This document shows positions 8,269-16,821 of a stretch of DNA of 46,482 nt, piece by piece. The position numbers and the translations under genes were made by a program. Location of the stretch: the NCBI RefSeq assembly GCF_000466485.1, contig NZ_KE992858.1, positions 312 through 46,793 on the forward strand, written 5' to 3'. How positions within the stretch are numbered: position 1 is the stretch's first letter; the number at the start of each line of letters is the position of its first letter. Below the pieces are notes generated by a model, which saw only the letters and a list, made by a program, of their open reading frames with translations, was not told the DNA's origin and made no database searches. Source of the stretch: [Clostridium] symbiosum ATCC 14940 (lineage in GTDB: Bacteria; Bacillota; Clostridia; Lachnospirales; Lachnospiraceae).

Positions 8269-8440
8269 AATGTACGGCCGCACAACACGCTTAGCGAGGC
8301 ACAGAAACGGCAAGAAACGCAGTTTCGCGCCGTGAACCCCGGGTTTCCGTGCAGAATGCGCACGAAAGCACCCCGCGGAACACAACCGTGTGAACAGTAA
8401 CGGGAATGAAACGGAGAATTAAAATAATTACAAATATATA
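8269..8440. other. GC-rich non-coding block with hairpins
   Basis: No gene is seen between the short GntR and the promoter at 8441. The block at about 8275-8395 is much more GC-rich than its flanks. It contains a compact hairpin at 8307-8333 (ACGGC/GCCGT outside, GAAAC/GTTTC inside), without a T run. It may end the regulator transcript or be an interspersed repeat; the sequence does not decide. Confidence 0.35.
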
Positions 8441-8470
8441 TTGACAATTTACAAAAAAAAATAGTAAACT
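8441..8470 (+). promoter_or_regulatory. Promoter of the first ABC importer operon
   Basis: A consensus -35 TTGACA at 8441-8446 and TAAACT at 8465-8470 (18-bp spacer) in AT-rich DNA. It gives a leader of about 175 nt before the binding-protein gene, which contains the shared element at 8511-8575. Confidence 0.6.
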
Positions 8471-8510
8471 TTGGACAAGTTACCGATTGGTAGTGAAGCA
8501 ATCTGAGATA

Positions 8511-8575
8511 TTGAAATGTGTGTGGAATTTCAGAAAGTTTTGCTAACCTTTATTTTAGTGAAAGCAATTCTATAA
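8511..8575 (+). promoter_or_regulatory. Shared regulatory element, third (reverse-oriented) partial copy
   Basis: TGTGTGTGGAATTT at 8517-8530 is the exact reverse complement of a 14-bp word in both copies of the duplicated intergenic element (16984-16997 and 20061-20074). About 14 bp further on, TAACCTTTATTTTAGTGAAAG resembles the inverted neighbouring part of those copies (TAACATTTTTAGTAAGC in copy A), with small indels. The palindromes and terminator of the other copies are absent. This suggests a DNA-binding site working in either orientation. Confidence 0.55.
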
Positions 8576-8652
8576 TCAAATCAGTAAGGATATCGGTATT
8601 TCAGTCATTGCTTCCGTTCCTGTTAACGTATTAAGGAAAAGGAGAGAAGCAA

Positions 8653-10272
8653 ATGAAGGGAATCAAAAATTTTAAAAGATCCAACAGGAAATATCTTGCG
8701 CTGCTTATGGCCGCATTGACGGCAGCAGCCTCATTGAGCGCATGTTCCGGAAGTACCTCGGGTGATGCGTCACAATCCTCATCAGCAAAAACAGAAAATA
8801 ATGGAAGCGGTGCAGCCGGTTCTGTGCTTCGTGTGGGAAGAACATGGGACTCCGGGAGCGGCAACTTTGATCCGGCAACCTTCTCGGGGATCTCATTTCA
8901 GTTTGGCCCGGATGTGTTTGAATCGCTTCTTACCTACAACGACAAGCAGGAACCGGCTCCGTATCTGGCTGAGTCATGGGAAACATCCGATGATTTGAAG
9001 ACGTATACGTTCAAGCTCCGTGAAGGCGTTCAATTTCACTATGGCTTCGGCGAGATGAAAGCAAGCGACGTCGTATTTTCAGTCGGCCGCCTTTTGGACC
9101 CGGCCATTAACAACACGGCAACCAATTCAACAAATCTCGGCCTGGCCAATATCGAAAGCGTCGAGGCCGCCGATGATTACACGGTTGTCTTTACTTTGAA
9201 GGAAGGAGACGTATTCTTCCCTGATAAAGTTGCCAGATCTTACCTAACCATTACCAGCCAGAAGGCAGTGGAAGAAATGGGTCTGGAAGAGTACCAGAAA
9301 CGTCCGATCGGAACCGGTCCATTCATGCTGGAAGAAGGCGGTGTTCCCGGAGAAAAATATTGTACGGTTAAATTTGACGATTACTGGGGCCAGAAAGCAA
9401 AGCTGGACCGTGTGGAATATTATGTAATTCCCGACGATGTAACGCTTGCCAATGCGATGGAAGCAGGCGAGATTGATACATATGACGTAAACAATCTGGA
9501 AAAAGTGGAAGAGTATATGGCCGATCCGGATACTTACGTTCTTCTCAACGCAAGGGATTCCGCGCAGTCCTATATCGGAATCAATGCGAATTTCGAGCCG
9601 TTAAATGACCCGAAGGTACGAGAAGCGATTGCATTAAGTATTGACCGCGATATGGTTTGCGATGAGTATTTCAAAGGCACGGAAGAAAAATCCAAAGGTT
9701 TCCTTCCAACCTTCTGCCGCTATGCACTGGAAGACTACTGGAACCCGGAATATAATCCGGAGAAGGCAAAACAGCTGCTTGCAGAAGCCGGATACCCGGA
9801 TGGTTTTGCCATCGACATGTATGCTCCTAATGATACGCTGAGCGCAGGACCGGCCACATTAGTGCAGCAGTTCCTGACACAGATAGGCCTGAAGGTGGAT
9901 CTCCAGACTGTGGATTTCGGCGTATGGCTTGATAAGGCAAAGGCCGGAGAAATCCCGATTTATCTGTTCTGGGATTCCTGTCCTGTTATTCCTGACAACG
10001 TGTTAAAACAGTTTACAAGCGAGAGCACAATCAACTACATTGCTTACAATGATCCTGAGTACGACAGAATCGTGGCGGCAGCGGTGGAAGAAAACGATCT
10101 GGCAAAGAAAGCGGAGCTTTACAATGAAGCACAGAAAAATATCATGGATTCCGGCTGTCTCTATACGATGACTACATACTCTATTCATCAGGTTGTCAAC
10201 CCGAGAGTAAAGGACCTTAAGATTACGACAGGACTTATGCTTACCTGCAGAGAGGCGTATATCGAAGAGTAA
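8653..10272 (+). CDS. Oligopeptide-type ABC substrate-binding lipoprotein (SBP family 5), module 1
   Basis: A 539-aa protein with a lipoprotein signal (basic N-terminus, hydrophobic core, lipobox LSAC at about residue 31), then a Ser-rich linker and a family 5 extracellular solute-binding domain. Characteristic stretches are ESLLTYN, LAESWETSDDLKTYTFKLR, GTGPF, and NPEKAKQLLAEAGYPDGF. It would be tethered outside the membrane and deliver ligand to the permeases encoded next. Ligands of this family include peptides, opines, nickel and glycosides; pocket residues do not tell which. ATG 8653 has GGAGAG upstream. A stable hairpin follows the stop, probably adjusting expression relative to the permeases. 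Confidence 0.93.
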   Translation: MKGIKNFKRSNRKYLALLMAALTAAASLSACSGSTSGDASQSSSAKTENNGSGAAGSVLRVGRTWDSGSGNFDPATFSGISFQFGPDVFESLLTYNDKQEPAPYLAESWETSDDLKTYTFKLREGVQFHYGFGEMKASDVVFSVGRLLDPAINNTATNSTNLGLANIESVEAADDYTVVFTLKEGDVFFPDKVARSYLTITSQKAVEEMGLEEYQKRPIGTGPFMLEEGGVPGEKYCTVKFDDYWGQKAKLDRVEYYVIPDDVTLANAMEAGEIDTYDVNNLEKVEEYMADPDTYVLLNARDSAQSYIGINANFEPLNDPKVREAIALSIDRDMVCDEYFKGTEEKSKGFLPTFCRYALEDYWNPEYNPEKAKQLLAEAGYPDGFAIDMYAPNDTLSAGPATLVQQFLTQIGLKVDLQTVDFGVWLDKAKAGEIPIYLFWDSCPVIPDNVLKQFTSESTINYIAYNDPEYDRIVAAAVEENDLAKKAELYNEAQKNIMDSGCLYTMTTYSIHQVVNPRVKDLKITTGLMLTCREAYIEE

Positions 10273-10282
10273 GGTTACGACG

Positions 10283-10324
10283 GCAAAGCGCGCGGGCCTG
10301 CCGCACGCAGCCTGCGCGCTTTGC
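10283..10324 (+). other. Stable intercistronic hairpin between binding-protein and permease genes
   Basis: A perfect 11-bp stem (GCAAAGCGCGC at 10283-10293 with GCGCGCTTTGC at 10314-10324), not followed by a T run. Its position fits an mRNA-stabilising or partial-attenuation role giving more binding protein than permease. The same arrangement occurs at 25035-25080. Confidence 0.7.
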
Positions 10325-10385
10325 AATGCGGTAGTTGTATAGCGCTGGACAATTACCAGTACGGTATAAATTTAAGGAGTAGTCT

Positions 10386-11330
10386 ATGAAAAAATATTTT
10401 GGTATGCGGGTTTTGATGGCGATACCTACCATTTTAGGCGTGTTCCTTGCGGTGTTTCTGATCATCCGGATGGTGCCGGGTGATCCGGCTTCCGTTATGC
10501 TGGGCAAAACTGCCACCCCGGAAGAGATCTCACTGTTCCGTGAGCAGAACGGCCTGGATGAACCGCTAATGACGCAGATGGTAATCGCGGTAAAGAAATT
10601 CTTCACAGGCGATTTGGGAGAATCTCTTTCTTCCCATAAAAAAGTGACGGAACTTTTAAAGGAACGCTTTCCCAGGACGCTGGAGCTGGTGTTGTGGGGA
10701 ATGATACTGAACTCCATCCTGGGAATTATATGGGGCGTTGTCGCCAGTGTGTATCGCGGCAGATGGCCCGATTACATGATTAGCGGCATGAGTACCATAG
10801 GTATGTCGCTGCCGTCATTTTACGTGGCGATTCTGGTGCTTGTAGTTCTGGCTGTGAAGCTGAAGCTGATACCGGTTATCGGCATTCAAAGTGAAAATGC
10901 CAATTACTTTCAGACCATTGTAGCTCCTGTTCTTACGATGGTTCTTGCCGGAAGCGCCCTGACCATCCGTACGACCAGGTCAAGCATGCTGGAAGTGATG
11001 GGAGAGGATTTCATCAGAACCGCCAGGGCAAAAGGGCTGAGCGAAAAAGCCGTTTTATTTAAGCATGGTCTGAGAAATGCGGCGATTCCGATTGCCACGA
11101 TTATCGGATATAATCTGGCATCCAGTTTCGGCGGTTCCATTGTAATTGAGACGGTGTTCAACAGGCCCGGTATCGGAAAGCTTTTGATGGACGCGGTGAC
11201 GAAGAGAGATTATCCCGTAGTCCAGGGAACGGCCGTATTCATCGCCATTCTGCTGATTGTCGTAAATCTGTTGACAGATGTCATGTACAGCATTATCGAT
11301 CCGAGAATCCGTGTTCAGTCGGACAAATAA
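10386..11330 (+). CDS. ABC transporter permease, DppB/OppB type, module 1
   Basis: A 314-aa inner-membrane permease with six predicted helices. The N-terminal RMVPGDPASVMLGK stretch is typical of the DppB/OppB group, and the EAA-type cytoplasmic loop reads EDFIRTARAKGLSEKAVLFKH. The start ATG 10386 follows AAGGAG closely. It pairs with the DppC-like permease at 12383 to form the membrane channel, powered by the two ATPases of the operon. The DppF-type ATPase gene lies between the two permease genes, the same unusual order as in module 2. Confidence 0.93.
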   Translation: MKKYFGMRVLMAIPTILGVFLAVFLIIRMVPGDPASVMLGKTATPEEISLFREQNGLDEPLMTQMVIAVKKFFTGDLGESLSSHKKVTELLKERFPRTLELVLWGMILNSILGIIWGVVASVYRGRWPDYMISGMSTIGMSLPSFYVAILVLVVLAVKLKLIPVIGIQSENANYFQTIVAPVLTMVLAGSALTIRTTRSSMLEVMGEDFIRTARAKGLSEKAVLFKHGLRNAAIPIATIIGYNLASSFGGSIVIETVFNRPGIGKLLMDAVTKRDYPVVQGTAVFIAILLIVVNLLTDVMYSIIDPRIRVQSDK

Positions 11331-11349
11331 AGGAAAGGCAGTTGGGACA

Positions 11350-12366
11350 ATGAGTGTAATACAGGAATGTATGCAGGATAATGACAATATCCTGCAGGTT
11401 GAAAATATATGTAAATACTATAAAGCCGGCAGCGGCAGATTATTTGATAAAACAGTTTTCAAGGCTGTCAATCAAGTGTCCTTTTCTGTAAAACGCGGAG
11501 AAACCTTCGGTCTGGTGGGAGAATCCGGCTGCGGAAAAAGCACTCTGGCGAAGCTGGTCATGAAACTATTGGAAGCATCGGGCGGCAGGGTTTTGTTTGA
11601 CGGGCAGGATATTACAAAAATGCCGAAGAGGCAGCTGGATGCGATCAGAAAGGATATGCAGATAGTATTTCAGGATCCTTATGATTCCCTGAATCCCCGC
11701 TTTAATTTAAAACAGATCGTGTCCGAACCGATGGAAAATTTCGGATACAGCAGACAGGAAATCGATGCGCGCGTTAAAGAGCTGTTTCAGGAAGTCGGCC
11801 TGCCGGAGAAGCTGATGGTGCGCTATCCCCACCAGTTATCGGGAGGGCAGAGACAGAGACTCTGTATTGCCAGAAGCCTGGCCCTTTCACCGAAGCTGTT
11901 GCTCTGCGATGAGGTGGTGTCGGCTCTGGATGTATCCATACAGGCTCAGATACTGAACCTTCTGCTGGATTTAAAGGATAAAAACGGCCTCACCTATGTT
12001 TTTATTTCCCATAACCTGGCAGTCGTCAAATTTGTTTCGGATAAAATCGGAGTCATGTATTTCGGAAAGCTGGTAGAGGTAGCGGGAAAGGACGAGCTGT
12101 TTGAAAACTGCCTCCATCCCTATAGCTGCGCCCTGCTCTCGGCAGTTCCCATCCCCGATCCCGACGTGAAGACGAAACGTCTGATATTGGAAGGCGATCT
12201 TCCCAATCTTATGAATCCGCCGAAGGGATGTATCTTCCAGGACAGATGCCCGTTTGTAAAGGATATCTGCCGCAGGGAGGAGCCGGAGCTTACCGAGTTT
12301 ACGCCGGGTCATCAGGTAGCCTGCCACAGGGCCGGAGAACTCGATTTGAGAATTGTTGAGGAATAG
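11350..12366 (+). CDS. ABC transporter ATP-binding protein, OppF/DppF type, module 1
   Basis: A 338-aa ATPase with Walker A GESGCGKS, signature LSGGQRQR, Walker B LLLCDEVVSALD and a switch histidine in FISHN. The C-terminal extension has the cysteine cluster typical of oligopeptide/dipeptide ATPases (CIFQDRCPFVKDIC). DEVVSALD rather than DEPT and the FQDPYDSLNPR stretch mark the OppF subtype. An in-frame ATG at 11278 lies inside the permease gene; the start at 11350 is more likely because homology begins soon after it and it lies 20 bp past the permease stop. It would pair with the OppD-like ATPase at 13230. Confidence 0.92.
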   Translation: MSVIQECMQDNDNILQVENICKYYKAGSGRLFDKTVFKAVNQVSFSVKRGETFGLVGESGCGKSTLAKLVMKLLEASGGRVLFDGQDITKMPKRQLDAIRKDMQIVFQDPYDSLNPRFNLKQIVSEPMENFGYSRQEIDARVKELFQEVGLPEKLMVRYPHQLSGGQRQRLCIARSLALSPKLLLCDEVVSALDVSIQAQILNLLLDLKDKNGLTYVFISHNLAVVKFVSDKIGVMYFGKLVEVAGKDELFENCLHPYSCALLSAVPIPDPDVKTKRLILEGDLPNLMNPPKGCIFQDRCPFVKDICRREEPELTEFTPGHQVACHRAGELDLRIVEE

Positions 12367-12382
12367 GCAGGAGGATAAAGCT

Positions 12383-13201
12383 ATGATTAAATTTTTGAAG
12401 AAAAATAAGGGGATTGCGGCCGGCCTGTTCATCCTGACTATCATTGTCTGCCTGGCGGTGTTTGCCGACTTTTTAACTCCTTATGCATTTGATACGATAA
12501 CGCTGTCGGATAAATTACAGCCGCCAAGCGCCGCCCACATCATGGGTACGGATAATTTCGGCCGTGATATCTGGACAAGAGTTATCTACGGAGCCAGAAT
12601 TTCCCTGACCGTATCGCTGGCGGCCGTGGCGCTGGGACTGGTTCTCGGCTGCCTGCTCGGCCTGATGGGCGGATACTTCAAAGGCCCGTTTGACTTTGCC
12701 CTGGGCCGTGTTATGGACATATTCATGTCATTTCCTTCGATTCTTCTCTCACTGTTAATCGGAATCGCCCTGGGACCGTCCATTCTCAACATGTGCCTAT
12801 CCCTGGGAATTCCGCTGATACCGGCATTCTACCGCGTCACAAGGGGAGCGGCCCTGAATGTGGGGGAGAGAACTTATGTTATGGCGGCCAGGTCCATGGG
12901 CACGAAAAGCAGTAAGATTTTGTTCCGCCACATTCTGCCCAACACTCTGCCGCAGATTTTTGTAATTCTGTCCTTCAGTGTCGGCGGCTCCATCATGGCG
13001 GAATCTTCCCTGGGTTATCTGGGCTTCGGTATTCCAAAGCCGACACCGTCCTGGGGGCTTGTAATCAGCGAGGGCAAGAGCTACATATTCAACGCCCCGT
13101 GGATTGCCGGTTTTTCCGGCCTGATGATTGCGCTTACAATCTTTGCATTCAACCTTTTGGGAGACGGTATCAGAGATTACCTGGATCCGAAATTAAAATA
13201 A
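12383..13201 (+). CDS. ABC transporter permease, DppC/OppC type, module 1
   Basis: A 272-aa membrane protein with an N-terminal helix after KKNKG, then the DppC hallmark HIMGTDNFGRDIWTRVIYGAR, five more helices and the EAA loop near GERTYVMAARSMG. ATG 12383 is chosen over an in-frame ATG 30 bp upstream because AGGAGG sits at a good distance from it. It is translationally close to the ATPase before it and forms the channel with the DppB-like protein. Confidence 0.93.
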   Translation: MIKFLKKNKGIAAGLFILTIIVCLAVFADFLTPYAFDTITLSDKLQPPSAAHIMGTDNFGRDIWTRVIYGARISLTVSLAAVALGLVLGCLLGLMGGYFKGPFDFALGRVMDIFMSFPSILLSLLIGIALGPSILNMCLSLGIPLIPAFYRVTRGAALNVGERTYVMAARSMGTKSSKILFRHILPNTLPQIFVILSFSVGGSIMAESSLGYLGFGIPKPTPSWGLVISEGKSYIFNAPWIAGFSGLMIALTIFAFNLLGDGIRDYLDPKLK

Positions 13202-13229
13202 TGGCAGTGACGCTTTAGGAGGTACGAAG

Positions 13230-14207
13230 TTGGAGAATGATAAAATTTTGGAAATAAAAAATCTGTTTGTAAAATTTCCAATGGACGGCGGAGCAATTAA
13301 TGCGGTAAACGGCGTTAACCTGTCACTGGGTAAAGGTGAAACTCTGGGAGTGGTAGGCGAGTCCGGCTGCGGAAAGAGCGTTACGATGTCAACGATTCTA
13401 CGGCTTGTAAAGACGCCGCCTGCAAGGATTGAGGGGGAGATTTACTATAAGGGGCAGAATATTCTGGATATGCCGATGCGGGATTTTACCAGAATCAGAG
13501 GGAAAGAGATATCAATGATATTTCAGGAGCCGATGACCAGTCTCGATCCGGTCATTAAAATCGGGCCGCAGATAGCAGAGAGCCTGATGCTGCATGAAAA
13601 ACTTCTGAAGAATGCGGCTATGGCAAAGGCGCTGGAGCTTTTGAAACAGGTGGAGATTCCCAACGCGGAAAAGCGGATTAATGATTACCCGCACCAGTTA
13701 TCCGGCGGTATGCGCCAGAGAGTCATGATTGCAATGGCGCTGGCCTGTAAACCGCAGATTCTGCTGGCGGACGAACCGACGACAGCTCTTGATGTAACAA
13801 TACAGGCGCAGATTATGGATTTGATCAAGAAGCTGAGAGGCGAATACGGAATGAGCATCATGATAGTAACTCATGACCTGGGTGTTATTTCCGATGTAGC
13901 CGATCGCGTCGTCGTATTTTACAGCGGACAGATTGTTGAGGAGGCCCGTACGGCCGACCTCTTTAAGCATCCGAAGCACCCTTACACAAAGGGGCTGCTG
14001 GCATGTATACCGACCCTGCAGACAAAAGCGCAGCGCTTACAGGTTATCGAAGGAAATATCGCAGATCCGGCAAACCGCCCAAGCGGCTGTCCTTTCCACC
14101 CAAGATGCCGTTATGCGACAGAGCGGTGCAGGAAAGAGAACCCGAGGCTGTATCCATGCGGAGACGGCCATATGGCGGCCTGCCATCTGATGGAAGATAA
14201 CGGCTGA
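13230..14207 (+). CDS. ABC transporter ATP-binding protein, OppD/DppD type, module 1
   Basis: A 325-aa ATPase: Walker A GESGCGKS, the OppD-specific FQEPMTSLDPV, signature LSGGMRQR, Walker B ILLADEPTTALDVT, VTHD, and a C-terminal cysteine-containing region (GCPFHPRCRYATERC) shared by oligopeptide/nickel ATPases. The start is TTG at 13230 with AGGAGG at the right distance. It completes the importer: one lipoprotein, two permeases and two ATPases. The gene is followed by a 96-bp spacer with a 14-bp direct repeat before the hydrolase gene. Confidence 0.93.
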   Translation: MENDKILEIKNLFVKFPMDGGAINAVNGVNLSLGKGETLGVVGESGCGKSVTMSTILRLVKTPPARIEGEIYYKGQNILDMPMRDFTRIRGKEISMIFQEPMTSLDPVIKIGPQIAESLMLHEKLLKNAAMAKALELLKQVEIPNAEKRINDYPHQLSGGMRQRVMIAMALACKPQILLADEPTTALDVTIQAQIMDLIKKLRGEYGMSIMIVTHDLGVISDVADRVVVFYSGQIVEEARTADLFKHPKHPYTKGLLACIPTLQTKAQRLQVIEGNIADPANRPSGCPFHPRCRYATERCRKENPRLYPCGDGHMAACHLMEDNG

Positions 14208-14251
14208 CGGCGGATGAGCAGGAAAGGAAAATTAACAGAATATAGGAACGG

Positions 14252-14289
14252 GACGGCCGGTTAAGAAAAATGGAAGACGGCCGGTTAAG
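14252..14289. repeat. 14-bp direct repeat before the phosphotriesterase-like gene
   Basis: GACGGCCGGTTAAG occurs exactly at 14252-14265 and 14276-14289 (24-bp period) in the spacer between the ATPase and the hydrolase. The second copy ends just before the ribosome site. It may be a slippage duplication or a protein/RNA site. Confidence 0.7.
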
Positions 14290-14303
14290 TTCAGGAGGAA
14301 ACT

Positions 14304-15386
14304 ATGTCAAGAATAACGACTGTATGCGGCGATATTGCGCCGGAAGAGCTGGGATACACCGATATGCATGAGCATGTGATGTTCGACGGAACAGATATGG
14401 GAAACATCTGCCGCCCCGGGATGCCGGGAAATCTTCCAATCCAATGGGAAGATAAGATATCGTTGGAAAATATCGGCCTTTTGAAGCGTAACTTCACGCT
14501 GTGCCGGGATGCAATGAATCTGGACGACGAGGAGGTTATGACGGGAGAGGTGGCTGATTATAAAGAGTCGGGAGGGGATTCACTTCTGGAACTGAGTGTT
14601 CCCGGGATCCGGCTGAACGTGGCTGCAATCAAAAGAATCTCAGAAAAAACGGGAGTTAACATTATTACGGCAACCGGATTTTATATCGAATCATCGTGGA
14701 TGGGCCGTTTTGACGGATGGAATACAGCGGATTTCTATAAACGTATCATGGACGAATTTGAGAACGGAATTGAGGGAACCGGAATAAAACCAGGATGTGT
14801 TAAAATCGCTCTTTCCAGCTTCACCCAAAGAGAGGAGATGTCCCTGAGGGCAGGCGGGCAGGCGGCGAAGGAAACGGGAATGTCCATAACGGTGCATCCC
14901 TGCGGCCGGGGAGGAGGAGAACCCGGTAAGGTGGTGGAGATCTTAAAGGAAGAAGGCGTACCGGCGGAAAAAATAGTCATTGCCCATGTGCCGATGGCCA
15001 ATAACCGGGGATTATCTGAGATGATTCGCTATCCGGAGCTGTGGGCGCTTAACCTTGATGTGGCAAAGTCAATACTGGCGGAAGGAGCCAATATATCGGT
15101 CGAATTCATGTCCGGGCAGATAGATTTAGAGGCGCTGGGCTCCCAGTCCAATCCGGATTATATGAAGCTGGCAGGTCTTGTAAAGCTGATCAATGAAGGC
15201 CACTGCCGTCAGATGGTGCTGGGGACCGACATGTGCGTGAAAACAATGACCAGACGCTGCGGCGGAGAGGGCTACTGCCGGCTGACCAAATTTGCCGTGC
15301 CGGCATTGAAGCAGTACGGCGGTGTATCGGATTATGCTGTCAGAAGCATCATGATTGAAAATCCGGCCAGGATTCTGGCGTATTAA
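14304..15386 (+). CDS. Phosphotriesterase-family metallohydrolase (probable lactonase/amidase-like), module 1
   Basis: A 360-aa cytosolic TIM-barrel hydrolase of the phosphotriesterase/PHP family. Binuclear metal-site residues are visible: H22 and H24 in DMHEH, the likely carbamylated K167 in VKIALSS, H198 in TVHPC, H228 in VIAHV and D309 in LGTDMC. Characterised relatives mostly open lactones or cleave esters or amides; true phosphotriester cleavage is rare. It has a good AGGAGG site and follows the importer with its own spacer, so it probably acts on the imported compound. The module 2 paralogue (29096) is organised identically. The family is certain; the substrate is not. Confidence 0.9.
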   Translation: MSRITTVCGDIAPEELGYTDMHEHVMFDGTDMGNICRPGMPGNLPIQWEDKISLENIGLLKRNFTLCRDAMNLDDEEVMTGEVADYKESGGDSLLELSVPGIRLNVAAIKRISEKTGVNIITATGFYIESSWMGRFDGWNTADFYKRIMDEFENGIEGTGIKPGCVKIALSSFTQREEMSLRAGGQAAKETGMSITVHPCGRGGGEPGKVVEILKEEGVPAEKIVIAHVPMANNRGLSEMIRYPELWALNLDVAKSILAEGANISVEFMSGQIDLEALGSQSNPDYMKLAGLVKLINEGHCRQMVLGTDMCVKTMTRRCGGEGYCRLTKFAVPALKQYGGVSDYAVRSIMIENPARILAY

Positions 15387-15454
15387 GAGCCGGAAATAAC
15401 AGCGGATTAAATGAAAACTAAAAACTTAATATAAAAAGAAAGAGGTATAAAATC

Positions 15455-15790
15455 ATGGCAGAAATGTACAAAGTAAAATTAACCGTATTAAAAACAGCAA
15501 TTTATCCGGAGCTGGCAGAAAAATATTTATCGATCGGAAAAGAACTGAAACCATGCGGCGGCTTTAAGGAAGGCCAGGAAATTATTGTAGACGCCTTTAT
15601 GAACTGTCCGGAGGGCTTCTGCGCCCAGGCCTGGGCCGCGCTCTATCCACAGATGCTTACTATAAGCCGCGGCGGTTCCTATGCGCCATGGACAAAAGAG
15701 GATGGTGTGGAAGTCGGCTGCTGTACAGACGGCCTCAGACCGGTGACATTCCTGATCGAGAGAGACGAAGTACAGCCATTTGACGTATAG
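15455..15790 (+). CDS. TIGR04076-like small protein
   Basis: An 111-aa soluble protein starting MAEMYKVKLTVLKT. It has a conserved-looking cysteine/aromatic core (CPEGFCAQAWAALYPQM, CCTDGLRPVTF) that I recognise as the TIGR04076 family, whose function is not established. Two CxxxxC-like pairs could bind metal or form a redox pair. The start follows AAAGAGG. It is last in the module 1 gene run, 68 bp after the hydrolase, and module 2 has no copy. Confidence 0.75.
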   Translation: MAEMYKVKLTVLKTAIYPELAEKYLSIGKELKPCGGFKEGQEIIVDAFMNCPEGFCAQAWAALYPQMLTISRGGSYAPWTKEDGVEVGCCTDGLRPVTFLIERDEVQPFDV

Positions 15791-15794
15791 CCAA

Positions 15795-15823
15795 TTGAAT
15801 AATCCCCCCTGTTATGATATACT
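15795..15823 (+). promoter_or_regulatory. Promoter of the NYN-domain gene
   Basis: TTGAAT at 15795-15800 and TATACT at 15818-15823 with a 17-bp spacer, and an extended -10 TG at 15815-15816. It starts a separate transcript just after the TIGR04076-like gene. Confidence 0.65.
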
Positions 15824-15880
15824 ATGAGCACTTGATGAGGTTCCCCACGAATCTAGTGAACATGATAGCTGGAGGCATAT

Positions 15881-16777
15881 ATGGATAAGCAGGACAAGAT
15901 TGCAGTACTGATTGACGCAGAAAACGTTTCTAAAAAGTACATTAAACTGATTATGGATGAAGTGAGCGACTATGGGATCGCTACATACAAACGGATTTAC
16001 GGTGATTTTACAAATCCCAGTGTTATGGCATGGCAGGATGCGCTCAGAGATTTTGCACTGACGCCGGTATTTCAGTTTAACTATACGAAAGGAAAGAATG
16101 CGTCGGACTCCGCCCTGATTATCGACGCGATGGATATCTTATATTCGGGAAAAGTAAATGGATTCTGTCTGGTAACCTCCGACAGTGATTTTACGAAGCT
16201 GGCGATTCGTCTCCGCGAGGCCGGGATGATTGTAATTGGAATGGGGGAACAGAAGACTCCGAATTCTCTGGTATCGGCCTGCGAGACATTCAAATTCCTT
16301 GATTTACTGTATCAGGAGAGCCTGGAAGAACAGGCGGAGGACGAGAAGCTTTCTGAAGTTAAGGCAGCAAAAGCGGCAGAACCGCCTGCGGCAATCCGTC
16401 CCTCGGACGAACGCGATACGAAGAAAGCCCCGGAGGCAAAGACAAAGCCCCATCCGGTTGAAACTGCGGATACTCCGGATGACAAAGCCGACAATTTAAA
16501 GGATGATGCCAGACTCAACAATGTGCCGACGAAGGAGGAAATCGGCGCTGAGATAGTAGCCATAATTGAGTCCAGATCCGATGAGAACGGATGGATTAAC
16601 CAGTCGGAGATAGGAACGGTACTTCCCAAAAGAGTTCCTGGCTTTGATCCACGAAACTATAAATGCAAGAAACTGGGCCAATTTATTGAAAGCTTTGATT
16701 ATCTTGAGACAAGAACGATGAAAAATCCGAACAACAAATTATTAAAAGTGGTTTATGTAAAAATTAAACAGCAGTAA
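15881..16777 (+). CDS. NYN-domain protein with C-terminal OST-HTH/LOTUS-like domain
   Basis: A 298-aa cytosolic protein. Residues 1-145 form a NYN (PIN-like nuclease) domain: AVLIDAENV with the first acidic residue, NASDSALIIDAMD, and TSDSDF. After an Ala/Lys/Pro/Glu-rich linker (about 150-215), the last 80 residues (TKEEIGAEIVAIIE to KVVYVK) resemble the OST-HTH/LOTUS fold, which in related proteins binds RNA. This architecture is common in bacteria and thought to act in RNA processing or decay. It has its own promoter and a strong terminator, so it is an independent unit between the two catabolic modules. Confidence 0.88.
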   Translation: MDKQDKIAVLIDAENVSKKYIKLIMDEVSDYGIATYKRIYGDFTNPSVMAWQDALRDFALTPVFQFNYTKGKNASDSALIIDAMDILYSGKVNGFCLVTSDSDFTKLAIRLREAGMIVIGMGEQKTPNSLVSACETFKFLDLLYQESLEEQAEDEKLSEVKAAKAAEPPAAIRPSDERDTKKAPEAKTKPHPVETADTPDDKADNLKDDARLNNVPTKEEIGAEIVAIIESRSDENGWINQSEIGTVLPKRVPGFDPRNYKCKKLGQFIESFDYLETRTMKNPNNKLLKVVYVKIKQQ

Positions 16778-16780
16778 ATG

Positions 16781-16821
16781 AAAGTCCGAAATCCCGGAAA
16801 TCCCGGAGATTTCGGACTTTT
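16781..16821 (+). terminator. Intrinsic terminator of the NYN-domain gene
   Basis: A perfect 13-bp stem (AAAGTCCGAAATC at 16781-16793 with GATTTCGGACTTT at 16808-16820) ending in a T run, directly after the stop codon. Confidence 0.85.
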
